Origin: CAZFQD01 sp964520885
GTDB taxonomy: Bacteria; Bacillota; Clostridia; Oscillospirales; SIG519
Direction: 5' to 3'
Assembly (NCBI GenBank): GCA_964520885.1
Contig: CAZFQD010000007.1
Coordinates: forward strand, 1-34,924
Length of the DNA stretch: 34,924 nucleotides
The notes under the pieces: model-generated
The model's input: only the letters and a program-made list of their open reading frames with translations
Database searches by the model: none
Told to the model about the DNA's origin: nothing
Program-made: the position numbers and the translations under genes
Shown: piece after piece, positions 32,564 through 34,924 of the stretch
How positions within the stretch are numbered: the first letter of the stretch is position 1
Layout of the letters: every line of letters begins with the position of its first letter

Positions 32564-33542
32564 TAATAGCCCCTCCCCCTGTTCCATATCTGCGTGGGCG
32601 AGTATATTTATCAATAAGCCAAACAAATGCATTCATTATAAGAACAGCAAAGCAAACTCCCTCAGGATAACCTCCGAAGTATCTTAAAAATACTGTTATT
32701 GCACCACATCCAATACCAAAGATTAGTTTACCCCTTCTTGTTATTGGACTTGTGGAATAATCAGTTGCTATAAAAATAGCGCAAAGTAATAATCCACCTG
32801 AAAAAATATTATATAGCATATGATTTACAGCATCATAATTCCAATGAAATACATAAGTTAATACCGCAACAGTTCCAATAAATGCTACCGGAATATGCCA
32901 TGTTATTACTTTTCTATACAATAGATAAATCCCGCCTAAAATCAAAAGAATCGAACAGGTTTCTCCAATGCTTCCTCCTCGTTCGCCAAAAATCATCTGA
33001 AAAATATTTTGGTCTGGTAAAACACCACTTTTTAACTTTAAAATATTAAGTGGGGTTGGTTCAGTAATAATATCCGCTTTATCAACTATAAATAGCCCAA
33101 TTTTATTAAAAGGTACCGACCAAGTTGTCATTATTATTGGCCAAGAAAATAAAAATGCTCTTGCACATAGAACTGGATTCATAAAATATTTTCCTATACC
33201 TCCAAAAAGTTCTTTAACAATTACAATAGCAAAAAAAGCTCCCACAACAGGTATCCAATATGGAACAGTAGGTGGAAGTGTAAATGCAATAAGCATTCCA
33301 ATCACAACTGCTGATAAATCATTAATTGAAAAACTTTTTTTCATCAATAATCTATATAAATACTCAAATATCACACAACATACAATTGAAATAAAAGTAA
33401 TAATTAAAGTGCGTAATCCAAAATAGAATACACCCATTATCATTGCAGGAGTTAAGGCTATAAGATAATCAATCATTATAATAGAGATATTATCATCGTT
33501 TTTTATATGTGGCGAAGTGGTTACTAATAGTCCACTACTCAT
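32556..33542 (-). CDS. rnfD: Rnf complex subunit RnfD
   Basis: RnfD is the large membrane subunit thought to carry the ion path and a covalent FMN. The 328-residue protein has about nine to ten membrane segments, the start SSGLLVTTSPHIKND, GGIGKYFMNPVLCARAFLF, the flavin motif as EPTPLN (T163) and a C-terminal ATDYSTSPIT. The ribosome site GAGGAGG overlaps the end of rnfC, two bases before this gene. Confidence 0.94.
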   Translation of the reverse strand: MSSGLLVTTSPHIKNDDNISIIMIDYLIALTPAMIMGVFYFGLRTLIITFISIVCCVIFEYLYRLLMKKSFSINDLSAVVIGMLIAFTLPPTVPYWIPVVGAFFAIVIVKELFGGIGKYFMNPVLCARAFLFSWPIIMTTWSVPFNKIGLFIVDKADIITEPTPLNILKLKSGVLPDQNIFQMIFGERGGSIGETCSILLILGGIYLLYRKVITWHIPVAFIGTVAVLTYVFHWNYDAVNHMLYNIFSGGLLLCAIFIATDYSTSPITRRGKLIFGIGCGAITVFLRYFGGYPEGVCFAVLIMNAFVWLIDKYTRPRRYGTGGGAINV

Positions 33543-33544
33543 AC

Positions 33545-34864
33545 TTAAACCTCCTCACTATCTAATATTGCCTTCTTTACATCTCGCATAGTTTGCACAA
33601 GATTAATCCTTGAAGGGCAAATATATGCACAATTACCACACTCAATACAGTCGTTCACATTTAAATTAACACACTCTTTTAACATACCTTTGTTTGCATA
33701 CATTTCAATAAAATTTGGCATTAAATTCATAGGGCAAGTTCTAATGCACTTGCCACACCTAATGCAAGACTTGTTTTTATATTTATGGTCATCTTTTAAG
33801 CCAAATGCCAATACTGCCATACTGCTTTTCTCTATAGGCACTTCTAAATTATTTATGGTTATTCCCAACATAGGACCACCAACAATAACCTTTTTAGGCT
33901 CCTTAGTAAAACCTCCGCAGAATTCAAACAATTCAGAAATAGGAGTACCGATTTTAACAATTAAATTATGACTATGTATAACTCTTGTTCCAGAAACCGT
34001 AACTATTCTTTTAACTAAAGGCATTTTAGTTGTAACCGCTCTATAAAGTGTAGCACAAGTATCCACATTAAAAACAATACAACCAATATCAATTGGCAGT
34101 TTGTTTGGAGGAACTTCTTTTCCTAAAACTGCCTTAATTAATTGTTTTTCTCCACCTTGTGGATATTTAGTTTTTAATTCAACAACAATTACATCACTTT
34201 TTCTTGAGACTGAATTCATAGTGGCTATTGCATCTTCTTTATTATCCTCTATTCCAATAAAACATTTCTTAATACCTAAACATTGCATTATTAGGTGTAT
34301 TCCACCCAAAATTGGACGCGGATATTCAATCATCGCTCTATGGTCCGCTGTTATATATGGTTCGCATTCTGTTCCGTTTATAATTAAGGTATCTACCTTC
34401 TTTTCTAAAGCTTTTGATAGTTTATAATGAGTTGGAAAAGCCTTTCCACCCATACCAACTATTCCTGCATCTCTTGCTATTCTAATAATTTCCTCTGGCA
34501 ACAACTCTTCAATAGGTTTATCTTCAACAAAAAGTGCATTTTGAAGTTTTTCATCCAAAAAATCATTTTCAATTACAATACTCGGAACTATTTTACCGCT
34601 AATAACAGCTCGTGGTTCGATAGCAATAACTCGCCCTGAAACCGAGCTATGTATTGGTGCACTTATTTCTTGTTCACTATCAGCAATTTTTTGTCCCTTA
34701 AGAACTCTATCCCCAGTTTTAACTATAGGGTAACAAGAGCCACCTTGATATTGTGATAAAGGAAAAAACAATATATCTGAAGGCTTCATTGCCTCAATCG
34801 GACTTGCAAATGTATGTTCTTTTTTATAGTGAGGGCGAACACCACCCTTGAAAGTATTTGACAT
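33545..34864 (-). CDS. rnfC: Rnf complex subunit RnfC (NADH-binding, iron-sulfur)
   Basis: RnfC is the cytoplasmic subunit that handles NAD(H), FMN and two [4Fe-4S] clusters. The cysteine motifs CIRCGKCIRTCP (from residue 367) and CIECGNCAYICP (from 406) are complete. The nucleotide-binding signature GIVGMGGKAFPTHYK and NGTECEPYITADHR are typical. The frame opens at GTG 34873, but ATG 34864 has AGAGG eight bases upstream and is preferred (439 residues). It is the first gene of rnfCDGEA, with a TATAAT box just upstream. Confidence 0.96.
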   Translation of the reverse strand: MSNTFKGGVRPHYKKEHTFASPIEAMKPSDILFFPLSQYQGGSCYPIVKTGDRVLKGQKIADSEQEISAPIHSSVSGRVIAIEPRAVISGKIVPSIVIENDFLDEKLQNALFVEDKPIEELLPEEIIRIARDAGIVGMGGKAFPTHYKLSKALEKKVDTLIINGTECEPYITADHRAMIEYPRPILGGIHLIMQCLGIKKCFIGIEDNKEDAIATMNSVSRKSDVIVVELKTKYPQGGEKQLIKAVLGKEVPPNKLPIDIGCIVFNVDTCATLYRAVTTKMPLVKRIVTVSGTRVIHSHNLIVKIGTPISELFEFCGGFTKEPKKVIVGGPMLGITINNLEVPIEKSSMAVLAFGLKDDHKYKNKSCIRCGKCIRTCPMNLMPNFIEMYANKGMLKECVNLNVNDCIECGNCAYICPSRINLVQTMRDVKKAILDSEEV

Positions 34865-34896
34865 TTCTCTCACCTCTAAAACGAATACTTTTTCGT

Positions 34897-34902
34897 ATTA
34901 TA
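34897..34902 (-). promoter_or_regulatory. -10 box of the rnf operon promoter
   Basis: TATAAT on the minus strand (34902-34897) would start transcription near 34890, 26 bases before the rnfC ATG. A -35 with 17-base spacing would be cut by the window edge (visible part TGATT), so it cannot be fully judged. Confidence 0.55.
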
Positions 34903-34924
34903 CACTATTTTTACCATTTAATCA

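Noticed and set aside
32564..32632. N-terminal extension of RnfG
   Set aside because: It overlaps the end of rnfD out of frame; ATG 32563 has a strong ribosome site and gives the usual length.

Overview
The window is a strongly AT-rich chromosomal segment from a low-GC Gram-positive bacterium, most likely an anaerobic member of the Clostridia. The evidence is the gene order rsfS-yqeK-nadD-yhbY beside leuS and smc-ftsY, a type III glutamine synthetase, an Rnf-type ion-pumping ferredoxin:NAD oxidoreductase, an agr-like cyclic-peptide locus with a CLWF core, frequent TTG/GTG starts and strong GGAGG ribosome sites. No rRNA, tRNA or CRISPR array was found.

Layout. Positions 1-52 hold what looks like the 5' end of a group IIC intron (minus strand) that has landed directly behind the terminator of the leuS operon. 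From 199 to 11236 a long minus-strand run carries smc, ftsY, rph, rdgB, a Fic-domain gene, yhbY, nadD, yqeK, rsfS and leuS: chromosome organisation, protein targeting, RNA and ribosome maturation, nucleotide clean-up, NAD synthesis and leucyl-tRNA charging. Upstream lie a beta-carbonic anhydrase-like gene (11278-11835) and a membrane GGDEF/HD-GYP protein (12012-13685). Positions 13801-15684 form a compact operon: DUF5317-like membrane protein, a kinase-less AgrC-like membrane protein, AgrB and AgrD. Then come cca, a ribokinase-like sugar kinase, a corrinoid adenosyltransferase, tspO (the first plus-strand gene) and a YigZ/IMPACT gene.

The interval 19581-20610 is a small accessory patch with a hairpin repeat, a decayed fragment of a Y-family DNA polymerase and a Phd/ParE-type toxin-antitoxin pair. 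It is followed by a nitrogen module: glnA type III (minus), divergent from amtB-glnB (plus), with a perfect TGTGA-N6-TCACA palindrome in the shared control region. From 24682 to the right end everything is on the minus strand: nth, rarA, glyA, an ASKHA/ferredoxin corrinoid-activator-like protein, a membrane-anchored DUF4015 glycosidase-like protein and the rnfCDGEA operon.

The most notable points are: (1) the Rnf operon has no rnfB in its usual place, and its RnfA has lost one of the four cysteines that hold the intramembrane iron-sulfur centre; (2) the agr-like operon has no histidine kinase or response regulator and is followed by a c-di-GMP enzyme; (3) the group IIC intron/terminator junction; (4) dispersed hairpin repeats whose stems are kept while the loop changes. 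All functions are read from sequence motifs alone; no database search was possible.
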